Assembly: GCA_965216945.1 (NCBI GenBank)
Contig: CBDCGU010000003.1
Coordinates: 2,542,001-2,606,000, forward strand
Reading direction: 5' to 3'
DNA: 64,000 nt
From: DATHZQ01 sp965216945
Lineage (GTDB): Bacteria > Actinomycetota > Acidimicrobiia > Spongiisociales > UBA5794
Numbering within the stretch: position 1 is the first letter of the stretch; each line of letters starts with the position of its first letter. Made by a program: the position numbers and the translations under genes. Below are positions 29,101-40,662 of this stretch, in pieces. The notes under the pieces are model-generated. The model did no database searches and was not told where the DNA came from. It was given only the letters and a program-made list of their open reading frames with translations.

Positions 29101-30661
29101 CGATGCCGCCACCACCGATGAGGACACCCCGGTGATTGTGGATGTGTTGGCCAACGACAGCGACATCGACGGTGACATCCTGACCGTGGATTCGGTCACC
29201 CAGCCCGCCAACGGCGCCACGGTGGTCAACCCGGATGGGACAGTGATGTATACCCCGGATCCCGATTTCAACGGGACGGATTCGTTCGTCTACACCATCT
29301 GCGATCCCGGCGGCTTCTGTGATACGGCCACGGTGACGGTCACGGTGGACGCCGCGAACGACGCACCGGTCGCGGTCGATGATGCCGAGTCGACCGATGA
29401 GGACACACCGGTCACGATCTCAGTCTTGGGCAACGACACCGACATCGATGGCGACTTGCTGGTGGTGGATGCGGTGACCCAACCCGCCAACGGCACGGTC
29501 GTGATCAACCCGGATGGGACGGTGAGGTACACCCCGGATCCCGACTTCAACGGCACCGACACGTTCACCTACACCGTGTGTGATCCGGACGGCCTGTGCG
29601 ACTCCGCCACCGTCACGGTGGCTGTCGACGCGGTCAACGACGCTCCCGTCGCCGGCGACGACCTGGCCGGCGGTGACCCCGGTGCCTCCATCGCCGTTCC
29701 GGTGCTCGACAACGACACCGATGTCGACGGCGATGCCCTGGTCGTCGACTCGATCACCCAACCCGCCAACGGCACCGTCGTCATCAATGGTGACGGCACC
29801 GTGACGTACACGCCGGATCCCGGGTTCACCGGCACCGACTCGTTCACCTACACCGTGTGTGATCCAGACGGCCTGTGCGACACCGCCACCGTCACGGTGG
29901 TCATCGGTGCGCCGGCCCAGCTCAGCGGCATCGTATGGCTCGACGCCAACCAGAACGGAATCGAGGACGCCGGCGAACCGCAGCTTGCGGGAGTTCGGCT
30001 CCAGCTGACGTGGGCAGGCCCCGACGGTGTGTTCGGGACGGCCGACGACGTGATCATCGGCGATGCCTTCACCGGGAGCCCCTACGTGTTCACAGGGCTG
30101 GCCCCCGGTACGTACCTGGTGCAGCTCGACGCCACGACCCTTCCCGCCGGCTTGTTCGAAGTGTTCGAAGCCGACGGTTCGCTCGACGAGGCACAGGTTG
30201 TCGTGCTCGAGGTGGGCGAGTCGCGCAGTGGCGTCGACTTCGGTTACTCCTCCGAGGTGCCGGTCCTGGTCGACGACGTGGATACGACGACCGAGGGCGC
30301 ACCGGTTGTGATCGATGTCCTCGCCAACGACCGTCTCGTGCCCGGTGTCGAAGTCGCCATCACGGCCGTCACCCAGCCACCCAACGGCAGCGCCGTCATC
30401 AACGCCGACGGGACCATCACGTACACGCCGGATGTCGGGTTCGTCGGCGTCGATGCATTCACCTACGAGGTCACCGACGTTCATGGCAACGTGGTGACGG
30501 CGACTGTCGTCGTGACTGTCCAAGGCCCGCCGGCGCCAGAGTTGCCGTTCACAGGTGCAGATTCGCAGCGATTCACGATCGTCGGCTTGCTGCTCCTGCT
30601 CCTTGGTGTTCTGCTCGTGGCCGCCTCGTATCGCCGGCCCCGTCGCCGGGACCTCGTCTGA
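20189..30661 (+). CDS. Giant LPXTG-anchored surface protein with 27+1 cadherin-like tandem repeats (3490 aa)
   Basis: Predicted cell-wall-anchored adhesin or matrix protein. Start is ATG 20189 or ATG 20204; both have weak purine-rich sites. Order: an Arg-rich, hydrophobic signal peptide (about 1-50); an N-terminal domain with few cysteines (about 50-290); beta-sandwich domains of the DUF11/SpaA type (about 290-730, e.g. ITIVKEIQGAGGTYDFDFTV and VTVVKTANPITVDENGGPVTYTFEVTN); 27 head-to-tail ~92-residue domains from about 22381 to 29905 (APVAxDDxxSTDEDTPV...LANDSDxDGDTLxV...DGTVTYTPDPDFNG...FTYxVCDPGGLCD), in which the DxDxDG runs are likely calcium sites; an SdrD B-like domain (about 3240-3360); one more repeat; then sortase motif LPFTG at 3452-3456, a membrane helix and the tail RRPRRRDLV. 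Repeats 17-20 and 21-24 are nearly identical at DNA level. It sits between rplL and rpoB. Confidence 0.93.
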   Translation: MGAERMTRPTRRRRLFARSSRRALAALSAVALVSSFVVAGAVGGVPQALALGASTFDGTDGTLDPGVTAAPDSNPLCQNTSSDSSIVGGLSFDELGTATPPVVGLGNVAGKSDLCNIFVSFEGAADGDVYLYLAWERRATNGSTVVVFELNQAASACTDPFNGTPGTTADDCNPFDSRTAGDIALVYDFQGGSPSIQYRIFDGSNYGPAIALDGNAFEASLNSDTSFGEGVVNLSATVFSGADGCGTLGSVGAFTQTGNSASAQVKDWVPQTTFEPALSNCAAVTITKVTSPDGLPDTFDITLMGNFVGGVPVTNETVTLAGGASTVVEVDGSADFTLTEIVDPDQWSITSMECRDLTGAWVDVTGNAAVTGTSDTFTLAPNSLTNACRITNTAAPGTITIVKEIQGAGGTYDFDFTVAGDPAFQGSTTISPTAPAATGVGSSSQTFGGVPADPTSAYSIVETAPFPWTLASATCSNGSDPSAIVVGAGEDVTCTFVNVAPDPTVTVVKTANPITVDENGGPVTYTFEVTNTTVLEELTLTTMVDSIYGDLNGLGDCALPQTLAANGGTYVCSVTRDVLGDAGDVVVNQVTATAQDPQGSVATAIDTASVTVNDLPSSIAVTKTPTPGFVSELGGNVVFDITIENTSPADTVTIDSVIDDVFGDVSGSCAVPLPADLAPGESLTCTFTEFIAGNVGDTHTNTVTASGVDDDSAAVTESAVATVDIVDVSFAPVAIDDVATTDEDTPVNVDVLVNDFDLDGDTLTVDAVTQPANGTAVVEADGTVTYTPDADFNGVDTFTYDVCDPGGLCDTATVTVTVAPVNDAPVANDDAATTDEDTPVTIPVLDNDTDIDGDTLTVDAVTQPANGTVVVNPDGTVTYTPDPDFNGVDSFTYDVCDPGGLCDTATVTVTVAAVNDAPVAVDDFASTDEDTSVTIPVLANDSDIDGDTLSVDAVTQPANGTVVVNPDGTVTYTPDPDFNGVDSFTYDVCDPGGLCDTATVTVTVAAVNDVPDAVDDAVATDEDTPVNIAVLANDSDVDGDTLSVDAVTQPVNGSVVVEADGTVTYTPDPGFNGTDSFTYDACDPGGLCDTATVTVVVSAGADAPVAVDDFASTDEDTPVNIDVLANDSDPDGDTLSVDGVTQPANGSVVIEADGTVTYTPDPDFNGVDTFTYTVCDPGGLCDTATVTVTVAAVNDAPVASDDAESTDEDTPVNIDVLANDSDIDGDTLSVDAVTQPVNGSVVIEADGTVTYTPDPDFNGVDSFTYDVCDPGGLCDTATVRVTVNPVNDAPVANDDAESTDEDTPVNIDVLANDSDIDGDTLSVDAVTQPANGTAVVNPDGTVTYTPDPDFNGVDSFTYDVCDPGGLCDTATVTVTVAAVNDAPVASDDVESTDEDTPVNIDVLANDSDPDGDTLSVDAVTQPANGAAVVNPDGTVTYTPDADFSGVDSFTYDVCDPGGLCDTATVTVTVNSVNDAPVANDDVATTDEDTPMIVDVLANDTDPDGDILTVDAVTQPANGATVMNPDGTVTYTPDADFNGVDTFTYTVCDPDGLCDTATVTVTVAAVNDAPVANDDAESTDEDTPVVIPVLDNDTDIDGDTLSVDAVTQPANGTTVVNPDGTVTYTPDPDFNGADTFTYDVCDPGGLCDTATVTVTVNSVNDAPVANDDDAESTDEDTPVAIPVLDNDSDIDGDTLSVDAVTQPANGTTVVNPDGTVTYTPDPDFNGADTFTYDVCDPGGLCDTATVTVTVNSVNDAPVANDDAATTDEDTPVAIPVLDNDSDIDGDTLTVDSVTQPANGTTVVNPDGTVTYTPDPDFNGADTFTYDVCDPGGLCDTATVTVTVNSVNDAPVAVNDAATTDEDTPVTIPVLANDSDPDGDALDVAMVTQPANGATVVNPDGTVTYTPDADFNGVDTFTYTVCDPDGLCDTATVTVTVDAVNDPPVALDDAESTQLDVAVTVFVLANDTDIDDGLDAGSVAVTTAPTNGVATPTGGGAITYTPDVGFIGTDTFEYQVCDLSGACDTATVTVTVNPANDAPVADDDAESTDEDTPVNIDVLANDTDPDGDILTVDAVTQPANGSVVIEADGTVTYTPDPDFNGADTFTYTVCDPDGLCDVAAVRVVVAAVNDAPVASDDAESTDEDTPVNIDVLANDSDPDGDTLSVDAVTQPVNGSVVIEADGTVTYTPDPDFNGVDSFTYDVCDPGGLCDTATVTVTVNSVNDAPVAVNDAATTDEDTPVTIPVLANDSDPDGDALDVAMVTQPANGATVVNPDGTVTYTPDADFNGVDVFNYQVCDPDGLCDVAAVRVVVAAVNDAPVANDDAESTDEDTPVAIPVLDNDSDIEGDTLLVDAVTQPANGAAVVNLDGTVTYTPDADFSGVDSFTYDVCDPGGLCDTATVTVTVNSVNDAPVAVDDFASTDEDTPVAIPVLDNDSDIDGDILSVDAVTQPANGSVVIEADGTVTYTPDPDFNGVDTFTYTVCDPDGLCDVAAVRVVVAAVNDAPVASDDAESTDEDTPVNIDVLANDSDPDGDTLSVDAVTQPVNGATVVNPDGTVTYTPDPDFNGVDSFTYDVCDPGGLCDTATVTVTVNSVNDAPVAVNDAATTDEDTPVTIPVLANDSDPDGDALDVAMVTQPANGATVVNPDGTVTYTPDADFNGVDVFNYQVCDPDGLCDVAAVRVVVAAVNDAPVANDDAESTDEDTPVAIPVLDNDSDIEGDTLLVDAVTQPANGAAVVNLDGTVTYTPDADFSGVDSFTYDVCDPGGLCDTATVTVTVNSVNDAPVAVDDFASTDEDTPVAIPVLDNDSDIDGDILSVDAVTQPANGSVVIEADGTVTYTPDPDFNGVDTFTYTVCDPDGLCDVAAVRVVVAAVNDAPVASDDAESTDEDTPVNIDVLANDSDPDGDTLSVDAVTQPVNGATVVNPDGTVTYTPDPDFNGVDSFTYDVCDPGGLCDTATVTVTVNSVNDAPVAVNDAATTDEDTPVIVDVLANDSDIDGDILTVDSVTQPANGATVVNPDGTVMYTPDPDFNGTDSFVYTICDPGGFCDTATVTVTVDAANDAPVAVDDAESTDEDTPVTISVLGNDTDIDGDLLVVDAVTQPANGTVVINPDGTVRYTPDPDFNGTDTFTYTVCDPDGLCDSATVTVAVDAVNDAPVAGDDLAGGDPGASIAVPVLDNDTDVDGDALVVDSITQPANGTVVINGDGTVTYTPDPGFTGTDSFTYTVCDPDGLCDTATVTVVIGAPAQLSGIVWLDANQNGIEDAGEPQLAGVRLQLTWAGPDGVFGTADDVIIGDAFTGSPYVFTGLAPGTYLVQLDATTLPAGLFEVFEADGSLDEAQVVVLEVGESRSGVDFGYSSEVPVLVDDVDTTTEGAPVVIDVLANDRLVPGVEVAITAVTQPPNGSAVINADGTITYTPDVGFVGVDAFTYEVTDVHGNVVTATVVVTVQGPPAPELPFTGADSQRFTIVGLLLLLLGVLLVAASYRRPRRRDLV
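26738..28960 (+). repeat. Direct duplication of a 1,116-bp (four-domain) block inside the surface-protein gene
   Basis: The marker GCGGTGAACGATGC falls at 26861, 27977 and 29093, exactly 1,116 bp apart, equal to four 93-residue domains. The two full blocks are almost base-for-base identical over long stretches; differences such as GTGAAC versus GTCAAC and swapped middle sections appear mainly at the edges. Boundaries given are approximate. Confidence 0.85.
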
Positions 30662-30699
30662 GAGGCTGGCGGGGAGGATCACAAACGGGAAATCGAACC

Positions 30700-30729
30700 T
30701 TGACACCTCGCGAAAGCGCGGTGTATGGT
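30700..30729 (+). promoter_or_regulatory. Promoter of rpoB-rpoC
   Basis: TTGACA (30700-30705) and TATGGT (30724-30729) with an 18-bp spacer. A second candidate, TTGCCG (30767-30772) and TATCCT (30792-30797) with 19 bp, lies closer to the gene. The 220-bp spacer holds nothing else. Confidence 0.7.
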
Positions 30730-30881
30730 CGGTTTGCCAGTTGAAGACGTTCTTGCGACCCTCGCCTTGCCGAGCCGGGATAGCTGCGTGCTATCCTGGT
30801 CTTTCTGTTGTCTGAAGCGTCTCACCGACACGCCCCAATCCGCCCTGCCCGCTCGAACCCAGCTCCACAGGAGGCTCGCCC

Positions 30882-33800
30882 TTGGCCCGTGCGCGTACCC
30901 CACGTCTTTCTTTCGCCAAGATCCCTGAGGTGCAGCCCCTGCCCGGGCTGCTCTCGGTGCAACACGACTCCTTTGGTTGGTTCCTGGATCACGGGCTCAA
31001 GCAGATCTTCAGCGAGGTCTCGCCCATCGAGGACTTCACGGGCAACCTGGCACTCGAGTTGACCGACCACCGGTTCGGCGATGCTCCCCTCTCGATCGAA
31101 GAGGCGAAGGAGCAGGATGCCAACTACTCACAGCCCCTTTTCGTCACAGCACGGTTCCTCAACCGCGAAACCGGCGAGATCAAGGAACAACAGGTGTTCC
31201 TCGGGGACTTCCCCATGATGACGCCGAACGGGACGTTCATCATCAACGGCACGGAGCGAGTGGTCGTGTCCCAGCTGGTGCGATCGCCTGGGGTCTATTT
31301 CGATCAGTCCATCGACAAGACGTCCGACAAGGACGTGTTCGCAGCCAAGGTCATTCCGGGGCGGGGTGCCTGGCTCGAGTTCGATATCGACAAGAAGGAC
31401 ACCGTGGGCGTGCGGGTCGATCGCAAGCGGCGGCAGTACGTCACGACGTTCCTCCGTGCGCTCGGCTTCGCCGAGAGCGACGAGGACATCCTGGCGCTCT
31501 TCGATGGCAGCGAGCTCATCGCCAACACGCTGGAGAAGGACACGACCACCGCCAAGGACGATGCGCTCCTCGATCTGTATCGCAAGTTGCGTCCGGGTGA
31601 GCTGACGACCGTCGAGTCGGCCCGTGGTCTCATCAACACGCTCTTCTACAACCCGAAGCGTTACGACATGACGCTGGTCGGTCGCTACAAGCTCGACCAG
31701 AAGTTCGGCCGCAAGCCGGTCACGCTGGATGAGTACTCCGTGGACGAGCACGGTCTGCTCACCCACGAGGACATGCTCGAGACGATCAAGTACCTGATCG
31801 CACTCCACGGCAACGTCGAGGGTCACCGCACGGACGACATCGACAACTTCGCCAACCGGCGCGTTCGCACGGTCGGCGAGCTCATCCAGAACCAGATTCG
31901 CGTCGGTCTCAGCCGGCTGGAGCGAGTCGTGCGCGAGCGCATGACGACGCAGGATCCCGAGGCGATCACACCGCAGAGCCTCATCAACATCCGGCCGGTC
32001 GTCGCCTCCATCAAGGAGTTCTTCGGCACGAGCCAGCTCAGCCAGTTCATGGACCAGCCCAACCCACTCGCCGGGCTCACCCACCGCCGCCGCCTCTCGG
32101 CCCTCGGACCGGGGGGTCTGTCCCGCGAACGTGCCGGGTTCGAGGTCCGCGACGTGCACCCTTCCCACTACGGGCGGATGTGCCCGATCGAGACGCCGGA
32201 GGGTCCGAACATCGGTCTCATCGGCTCGCTGGCGAGCTACGCCAAGGTGAACCGCTACGGGTTCATCGAGACGCCGTATCGCCGGGTCACCAAGGGCAAG
32301 GTCACCAGCAAGGTCGACTACCTCACGGCCTCGGAGGAGGAGAGCCACGTCATCGCACAGGCGAATGCGTTGCTCAACGAGGACGGAACCTTCGTGCACG
32401 ACCGGGTCCTGGTCCGCAAGACCGGCGGCGAGGTGGACTCCGTGCCGCCCGAGGACGTGGACTACATGGACGTGTCGCCGAAGCAGGTGGTTTCGGTGTC
32501 AACGTCGCTCATCCCGTTCCTCGAGCACGACGACGCCAACCGAGCGCTGATGGGCTCCAACATGCAGCGGCAGGCCGTGCCGTTGCTCCGCGCCGATGCA
32601 CCGCTGGTGGGTACCGGCGTCGAGGGCCGCGCCGCCCGTGACTCCGGTGACGTCATTCTCTCGCCCGTTGCGGGCGAAGTCGTCGAGGTCACCGGTGACT
32701 ACATCGTCATCAAGGGCTCGAGCGACAACAAGAAGTACACGATGGCCATGCGCAAGTTCGAGCGATCGAACCAGGGCACGTGCATCAACCAGAAGCCGCT
32801 GGTGAGGGAAGGTGACAAGGTCGTCGAAGGCGGCATCATCGCCGACGGTCCGTCGACCGACCAGGGCGAACTCGCCCTCGGGCGCAACCTGCTCGTCGCG
32901 TACATGCCTTGGGAAGGCCACAACTTCGAGGACGCCATCATCCTCTCCGAGCGCGTCGTGAAGGAGGATCTGCTCACTTCGATCCACATCGAGGAGCACG
33001 AGATCGAGGCGAGGGACACCAAGCTCGGCGCCGAGGAGATCACCCGGGACATTCCGAACGTGGCCGAGGAGGTGCTCCACGATCTCGACGACCGCGGCAT
33101 CATCCGCATCGGGGCCGAGGTCGGCGCCGGCGACTACCTCGTCGGCAAGGTGACCCCGAAGGGCGAGACGGAGCTCACCCCCGAGGAGCGCTTGCTCAGA
33201 GCCATCTTCGGCGAGAAAGCTCGCGAGGTGCGCGATGTCTCGCTCAAGGTGCCCCACGGTGAGTCGGGCAAGGCGATCGCGGTCAAGGAGTTCCGCCGGG
33301 ACGACGGTTTCGACCTCCCGCCGGGCATGAATGAGCTGGTGCGGGTCTACGTGGCGAAGCAGCGCAAGATCTCCGAGGGCGACAAGCTGGCCGGTCGTCA
33401 CGGCAACAAGGGCGTGATCTCGAAGATCCTGCCCGAGGAGGACATGCCGTTCCTCGAGGATGGCACGCCGGTCGACATCATTCTCTCGCCGCTCGGTGTT
33501 CCGTCCCGCATGAATCTCGGGCAGATCCTCGAGACCCACCTCGGCTGGGCCGCAGCTCAGGGTTGGGACGGCTTCGACGACATGGACAGCCCGGCCGCCA
33601 AGGGTGCCGAGAGCTGGCAAACCGTGGCGACGCCGGTGTTCGACGGCGCTCGGGAGACCGAGATCCTCAAGCTGCTCGAGGTCGCCAAGCCGAATCGCGA
33701 CGGGCAGAAGCTCGTCGACAACACGGGCAAGGCAACGCTGTTCGATGGTCGCAACGGGGAACCGTTCGACTCACCGGTCACGGTCGGGTACGTCTACATC

Positions 33801-34238
33801 CTGAAGCTGGTGCACCTCGTGGACGACAAGATCCACGCCCGGTCCACCGGCCCGTATTCGATGATCACGCAGCAGCCCCTGGGCGGCAAGGCGCAGTTCG
33901 GTGGTCAGCGGTTCGGCGAGATGGAGGTCTGGGCACTGGAGGCCTATGGCGCCGCATACGCCCTGCAGGAGCTACTCACGATCAAGTCCGACGACGTCCG
34001 GGGCCGTGTCAAGGTCTACGAGGCGATCGTGAAGGGCGAGAACATCCCGGAGCCGGGCATTCCGGAGTCCTTCAAGGTGCTCGTGAAGGAGATGCAGAGC
34101 CTCTGCCTCAACGTCGAGATGCTGTCGGCGGGTGAGGAAGTGGAGCTCAAGGAGCTCGAAGAGGACGTGTATCGCACGGCCGCCTCGCTCGGTATCGACA
34201 TCTCCCGCCCGGAGCGGGCGGAGACGACGGCCCCGTAG
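30882..34238 (+). CDS. rpoB: DNA-directed RNA polymerase subunit beta (1118 aa)
   Basis: Core RNA polymerase subunit. It begins at a TTG (30882) preceded by CAGGAGG nine bases upstream. The rifampicin-resistance region reads SQLSQFMDQPNPLAGLTHRRRLSALG. Asp391, His401 and Ser406 equal E. coli Asp516, His526 and Ser531, so the enzyme should be rifampicin-sensitive by these positions. The conserved segments VRDVHPSHYGRMCPIETPEGPNIGLI, GDKLAGRHGNKGVISKILP and GKAQFGGQRFGEMEVWALEAYGA are all present. Length and lack of large insertions match actinobacteria. rpoC follows after 84 bp. Confidence 0.98.
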   Translation: MARARTPRLSFAKIPEVQPLPGLLSVQHDSFGWFLDHGLKQIFSEVSPIEDFTGNLALELTDHRFGDAPLSIEEAKEQDANYSQPLFVTARFLNRETGEIKEQQVFLGDFPMMTPNGTFIINGTERVVVSQLVRSPGVYFDQSIDKTSDKDVFAAKVIPGRGAWLEFDIDKKDTVGVRVDRKRRQYVTTFLRALGFAESDEDILALFDGSELIANTLEKDTTTAKDDALLDLYRKLRPGELTTVESARGLINTLFYNPKRYDMTLVGRYKLDQKFGRKPVTLDEYSVDEHGLLTHEDMLETIKYLIALHGNVEGHRTDDIDNFANRRVRTVGELIQNQIRVGLSRLERVVRERMTTQDPEAITPQSLINIRPVVASIKEFFGTSQLSQFMDQPNPLAGLTHRRRLSALGPGGLSRERAGFEVRDVHPSHYGRMCPIETPEGPNIGLIGSLASYAKVNRYGFIETPYRRVTKGKVTSKVDYLTASEEESHVIAQANALLNEDGTFVHDRVLVRKTGGEVDSVPPEDVDYMDVSPKQVVSVSTSLIPFLEHDDANRALMGSNMQRQAVPLLRADAPLVGTGVEGRAARDSGDVILSPVAGEVVEVTGDYIVIKGSSDNKKYTMAMRKFERSNQGTCINQKPLVREGDKVVEGGIIADGPSTDQGELALGRNLLVAYMPWEGHNFEDAIILSERVVKEDLLTSIHIEEHEIEARDTKLGAEEITRDIPNVAEEVLHDLDDRGIIRIGAEVGAGDYLVGKVTPKGETELTPEERLLRAIFGEKAREVRDVSLKVPHGESGKAIAVKEFRRDDGFDLPPGMNELVRVYVAKQRKISEGDKLAGRHGNKGVISKILPEEDMPFLEDGTPVDIILSPLGVPSRMNLGQILETHLGWAAAQGWDGFDDMDSPAAKGAESWQTVATPVFDGARETEILKLLEVAKPNRDGQKLVDNTGKATLFDGRNGEPFDSPVTVGYVYILKLVHLVDDKIHARSTGPYSMITQQPLGGKAQFGGQRFGEMEVWALEAYGAAYALQELLTIKSDDVRGRVKVYEAIVKGENIPEPGIPESFKVLVKEMQSLCLNVEMLSAGEEVELKELEEDVYRTAASLGIDISRPERAETTAP

Positions 34239-34322
34239 GGAATACGGGTGCGTTGCACCTATTGCCAAGAGGATTGACACGACAAGCGCACACGACACGA
34301 ACAACATTCGGGAGCCACACAC

Positions 34323-38234
<3,912 letters not shown>

Positions 38235-38276
38235 GACCGGCCGGGAGGCACGGGCACACCGACAGTCCGACTCATG

Positions 38277-38306
38277 GAGAAGGGCGGCCGCGAGGCCGCC
38301 CTTCTC
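38277..38306 (+). terminator. Terminator of rpoB-rpoC
   Basis: A 13-bp perfect stem (38277-38289 with 38294-38306), loop GCGA, lies 42 bp after the rpoC stop. Confidence 0.85.
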
Positions 38307-38331
38307 GCGCTGTGTTGTAGCCTGCGGCGCG

Positions 38332-39057
38332 ATGCAGCTCGTCGCCGAATCCGTCTACCGCCTGGGCCGCCGACGCCACAACTTCTACGCCATTGTCGAC
38401 GGGTCACGCGTCACTGTGATCGACGCCGGTGGGAGTCGCGAGTTGCCGTTGCTCAAGTCGGGTCTCGAGTCGATCGGTCTCGGGCTCGACGCAGTCGAGG
38501 TCGTGCTCATCACCCACGGCCACTCCGATCACATCGGCTTTGCTCGCGAGGTCGCCGAATCCGGCGTACCGGTGAAGGTGCATGAGCGCGAGGCGCCGTA
38601 CGCCAAGGATGGTTCCCGAGGCACCCAGATTCAGCCCACCGACCTGCCGTTCTGGCGCCCGAGAGTGTGGGCGTTCATCGTTGAGATGATTCGCGCCGGC
38701 GCCGCTCAGGAGTACCGGTTGCGGGAAGTGGGGACGATGGTCGACGGCGAGGTGGCCGACGCCCCCGGCCGTCCCCGACTGCTGGCGACACCGGGCCACA
38801 CCGCCGGGCACGCCTGCTTCGTGCTCGACGACCGGAACGTGCTGTTTGCCGGCGACGCCCTGGTCACCGACGGGCTGATCCATGACCGACGCGGACCGCA
38901 GATGCTCGAGGACGTCTTCCACAAGGACGTCCAACTGGCACGCGCCTCCCTGCATCGCATCGGTGCGCTGGACACCGACGTGCTCCTGCCGGGGCATGGC
39001 GCCCCGTGGTACGGGCCGATCGCCGAGGCCGTTGCCCTCGCCACAGAGCCGGAATGA
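38332..39057 (+). CDS. MBL-fold metallohydrolase (241 aa)
   Basis: Metallo-beta-lactamase-fold hydrolase, probably cytoplasmic. The dinuclear metal motif THGHSDHIG (His62, His64, Asp66, His67) is complete. TPGHTAGH supplies the next His, FAGDAL the bridging Asp and LLPGHGAP the last His. This set is typical of glyoxalase II or lactonase-like hydrolases; the substrate is not evident. ATG at 38332 lacks a ribosome binding site and is 8 bases after a TAGCCT box, consistent with leaderless expression. It stands between the rpoC terminator and a convergent decarboxylase gene. Confidence 0.87.
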   Translation: MQLVAESVYRLGRRRHNFYAIVDGSRVTVIDAGGSRELPLLKSGLESIGLGLDAVEVVLITHGHSDHIGFAREVAESGVPVKVHEREAPYAKDGSRGTQIQPTDLPFWRPRVWAFIVEMIRAGAAQEYRLREVGTMVDGEVADAPGRPRLLATPGHTAGHACFVLDDRNVLFAGDALVTDGLIHDRRGPQMLEDVFHKDVQLARASLHRIGALDTDVLLPGHGAPWYGPIAEAVALATEPE

Positions 39058-39155
39058 CGCGGCCTGTTCTGCCTCGTCCTGCGGCTCATCGCGGTCGGAT
39101 CCGCGGGTCCCAGCCCCAGATGGCCCGCCCTCCTGGTGGTCCGTCGCCCAAATAG

Positions 39156-40547
39156 CTAGCGCGGCCGGGCGAGTTGGCGAATGTGCCGGAGCAGTGTCTC
39201 GAGCTTCTCGGTTGTGGTGCGCTGGCTCAGCAGCGCAATCCGGATGGTGAACGTGTCGTCCACCGTCGTGCTCGACAGGTGAACCGCCCGGGCGGCGTTC
39301 ACGGCATCGAAGATCCTCCGGGTGTCGTCGTCGCCATGGACGGAGCGGAACGACACGACCGAGAGATCGGTTGCGGCCGCCAGCTCCACGCCGTCGATGG
39401 CGCCGATGACCGTGGCGGCGTGCTCTGCCAGGTCGAGCATGCGGTCGAGTTCGATGCGGAACCGACCGACACCGTGGAGGTGCAGCGGCAGCCAGACGCT
39501 CAGCCCGCGGAAGGGCCGAGTGAGCTCAGGGCCAAGTGCGAAGAACTGGGGAAAGTCGGCCGAGTCGACGAGGTCCTGCATGTAGGCACCCCGGCCTTCG
39601 TGGGCTTCGATGAGCGAGCGGCGGTCACGTACCACCAGTCCGCCGACGCCGAAGGGCAGGAACAGGCTCTTGTGCGCATCGAGCGTGATCGAGTCGGCCA
39701 GCTCGATGCCGGCGAGCCGGCGCCGGCCGCGTTCGGTGAGCACGAAGAACCCTCCATAGGCGGCGTCGACATGAAGCCACGCACCGGAGGCGGAGGCGAT
39801 GGCAGCGCATTCGACCAGCGGGTCGATGGCTCCCGTGTCAGTCGTGCCGGCCGTGGCGACAATCATCATTGGGCGCAGCCCGGCCGCCTGGTCGAGGGCT
39901 ATGGCGTCCCGGAGCGCATCTGCGTCGAGCCGCAGTGCACGGTCGGCGGGGACCGTCCTGATGCGATCACCGGCGATCCCAGCGATGCGCGCCGCCTTCT
40001 CGACGGAGTGATGGGCCCGCTCCGAGGTGTAGACGACCCCGTCTCGGAAGTCGTCTCCGAATCGAGAACGAGCCGTCACCGCGGCGGTCAGGTTGGCGAT
40101 GGAGCCGCCGGAGAGCAGGATTGCGGCGGCGGTTTCGGGGAGGTCGAAGAGCGAGCACAGCCATCGGTTCACGCTCTGTTCCAGGGCGATGGCGCCGGGA
40201 CTGGCGTGGTTGCCGCCGGTGTAACGGTTGGTCACGGCGCCGAGGAAGCCGGCCAGCGCCGCTGAGTAGATCGCCCCGCCGGGGATGTAGGACATGTGTG
40301 TGCCGGAGGCGGTATCGAACCCGGTGTCGACCACATCGCTGAGGAGATCGAGCAGCGGTGCGAGGTCTGTGCCGTCTTCGGGTGGTGGCGCCTGCAGTGC
40401 GGCAAGCGTCGGCGGGGCGAGAGCGTCACTGGAGGCGGGTGAGGTCGAGCGATCGGCGACGAAGCTCTCCGCAAAGGCCACGACCCGCTCACTGAGCTCG
40501 CGCCGCTGCGCCGCATCCGGCTCGAGGGGATATCCGCGGTCAGGCAT
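39156..40547 (-). CDS. Pyridoxal-phosphate-dependent group II decarboxylase (463 aa)
   Basis: Predicted amino-acid decarboxylase of the DDC/GAD/tyrosine-decarboxylase type (fold type I). The PLP lysine is Lys293 in LDAHKSLFLPFG. Also visible are FTSGGSIAN-like LLSGGSIANLTA (cofactor phosphate), the stacking residue region SERAHHSVEKAARIAG, and HVDAAYGGFF with the Asp that pairs with the pyridine nitrogen. The N-terminal segment contains HMSYIPGGAIYSAALAG, as in aromatic amino-acid decarboxylases. The substrate cannot be fixed from sequence. ATG at 40547 lies 7 bases after TAGCTT and has no Shine-Dalgarno. It is divergent from the SARP-hydrolase gene with only 115 bp between starts, so shared control is possible. 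Confidence 0.9.
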   Translation of the reverse strand: MPDRGYPLEPDAAQRRELSERVVAFAESFVADRSTSPASSDALAPPTLAALQAPPPEDGTDLAPLLDLLSDVVDTGFDTASGTHMSYIPGGAIYSAALAGFLGAVTNRYTGGNHASPGAIALEQSVNRWLCSLFDLPETAAAILLSGGSIANLTAAVTARSRFGDDFRDGVVYTSERAHHSVEKAARIAGIAGDRIRTVPADRALRLDADALRDAIALDQAAGLRPMMIVATAGTTDTGAIDPLVECAAIASASGAWLHVDAAYGGFFVLTERGRRRLAGIELADSITLDAHKSLFLPFGVGGLVVRDRRSLIEAHEGRGAYMQDLVDSADFPQFFALGPELTRPFRGLSVWLPLHLHGVGRFRIELDRMLDLAEHAATVIGAIDGVELAAATDLSVVSFRSVHGDDDTRRIFDAVNAARAVHLSSTTVDDTFTIRIALLSQRTTTEKLETLLRHIRQLARPR

Positions 40548-40554
40548 CGCAGGC

Positions 40555-40560
40555 AAGCTA
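40555..40560 (-). promoter_or_regulatory. -10 box (TAGCTT) of the leaderless decarboxylase mRNA
   Basis: On the minus strand TAGCTT ends 7 bases before the ATG at 40547. Confidence 0.45.
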
Positions 40561-40649
40561 ACGCGGTGTCGCGGTATCGGCGTGGCCCGTGCACATGAGT
40601 GCCTCCGTCGCGTCGCAAGAGACCGCTTGGCGGTCAACTGTCGCACCGC

Positions 40650-40655
40650 CATACT
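40650..40655 (+). promoter_or_regulatory. -10 box (CATACT) of the leaderless SARP-hydrolase mRNA
   Basis: CATACT ends 7 bases before the GTG at 40663; no Shine-Dalgarno. Confidence 0.4.
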
Positions 40656-40662
40656 CGTCGAC

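Noticed and set aside
22127..29568. Very long open frames on the minus strand opposite the surface-protein repeats (for example 22127-25009, 23422-26178, 25559-28645).
   Set aside because: They are open only because the plus-strand repeat is perfectly periodic and stop-free in several frames. The products are monotonous His/Arg or Ser/Thr/Val repeats with no family features.
39174..40265. Plus-strand frame of 363 residues.
   Set aside because: Antisense shadow of the PLP decarboxylase, which has a complete cofactor site.
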